From: Bacteroidales bacterium
GTDB taxonomy: Bacteria; Bacteroidota; Bacteroidia; Bacteroidales; F082
Direction: 5' to 3'
Assembly (NCBI GenBank): GCA_029933565.1
Contig: JAOZNY010000153.1
Coordinates: forward strand, 1-7,073
DNA length: 7,073 nucleotides
Below are positions 6,850 to 7,073 of this stretch, piece after piece. The notes under the pieces are model-generated. The model was not told the origin of the DNA, ran no database searches, and saw nothing but the letters and a program-made list of their open reading frames with translations. Numbering within the stretch: the first letter of the stretch is position 1; each line of letters opens with the position of its first letter. The position numbers and the translations under genes were made by a program.

Positions 6850-7073
6850 ATGACGAATAAGATTACTAGTTTGGCAGAATATCTGCAGAAGTATCAGGAA
6901 AGTGTTGCTAACCCAGAAAAATTTTGGGAAGGTATAGCAGAAACTCATTTTTGGAGAAAAAAATGGGATCAACCTCTTGATTGGAGTTTTGAAGGACCAA
7001 ATGCACCCGATGTAAAATGGTTTGTAAACGGTAAACTTAATATTACCGAAAATATGTTTGAGCGCAATATGCA
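6850..7073 (+). CDS. acs: Acetyl-CoA synthetase, AMP-forming, N-terminal part (partial, C-terminus off the window)
   Basis: The 74 visible codons match the N-terminal cap domain of acetate-CoA ligases: YQESVANPEKFW (15-26), W35-RKKW, then VKWFVNGKLNITENMFERN (55-73), corresponding to the family's kWF-x-GG-x-LN-x-(S/T)-x-N-x-xDRH stretch. The enzyme makes acetyl-CoA from acetate, ATP and CoA through acetyl-AMP in the cytoplasm, the high-affinity acetate assimilation route. The family is about 630-660 residues, so roughly 90% lies beyond the right edge. The AMP-binding motifs and the regulatory acetylated lysine cannot be checked here. The ATG has no Shine-Dalgarno sequence. The porin gene ends 57 bases upstream. 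The AT-rich spacer shows no hairpin or good promoter, so read-through from the porin is likely. A related acyl-CoA synthetase such as propionyl-CoA ligase is the main alternative. Confidence 0.9.
   Translation, partial: MTNKITSLAEYLQKYQESVANPEKFWEGIAETHFWRKKWDQPLDWSFEGPNAPDVKWFVNGKLNITENMFERNM

Overview
The window reads as chromosomal DNA from a member of the Bacteroidota, most likely from the Bacteroidales/Marinilabiliales side. The DNA is AT-rich, most starts lack a Shine-Dalgarno sequence, and the gene content is typical of the phylum: a DUF4271 membrane protein next to a divergent uroporphyrinogen-III synthase, and an outer-membrane porin next to an AMP-forming acetyl-CoA synthetase. Everything is chromosomal in character. 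I see no mobile element, tRNA, rRNA or CRISPR array.

Left part, minus strand (1-3442). A hemolysin III/PAQR-type seven-helix membrane protein is followed after only 23 bases by a very large open gene that runs off the left edge (at least 923 codons, uninterrupted). That protein has three parts: a signal peptide and a zinc-metallopeptidase domain of the gluzincin type (HEYRH plus a downstream FIEG glutamate), a TolB/PD40-type beta-propeller, and an outer-membrane beta-barrel carrying a PRGY motif like the RG[FY] signature of Omp85 barrels. It is the most unusual object in the window.

Middle, minus strand (3500-5185). DUF4271 and hemD form a second transcription unit, closed by a strong intrinsic terminator (11-bp stem, T-run) that separates it from the hemolysin III unit.

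Right part, plus strand (5515-7073). After a 329-base divergent intergenic region with some possible operator-like sequences comes a 425-residue porin-like outer-membrane barrel resembling DcaP channels. The N-terminus of acetyl-CoA synthetase begins 57 bases later and is cut by the right edge. A plausible reading is a short module in which the porin brings acetate or a related small carboxylate across the outer membrane and Acs activates it in the cytoplasm. This is inference from gene order and from what is known of DcaP-type channels.

Nothing here is a clear new defence or mobile system. The best candidate for undescribed biology is the peptidase-propeller-barrel fusion together with its co-directional CREST-type membrane hydrolase neighbour.
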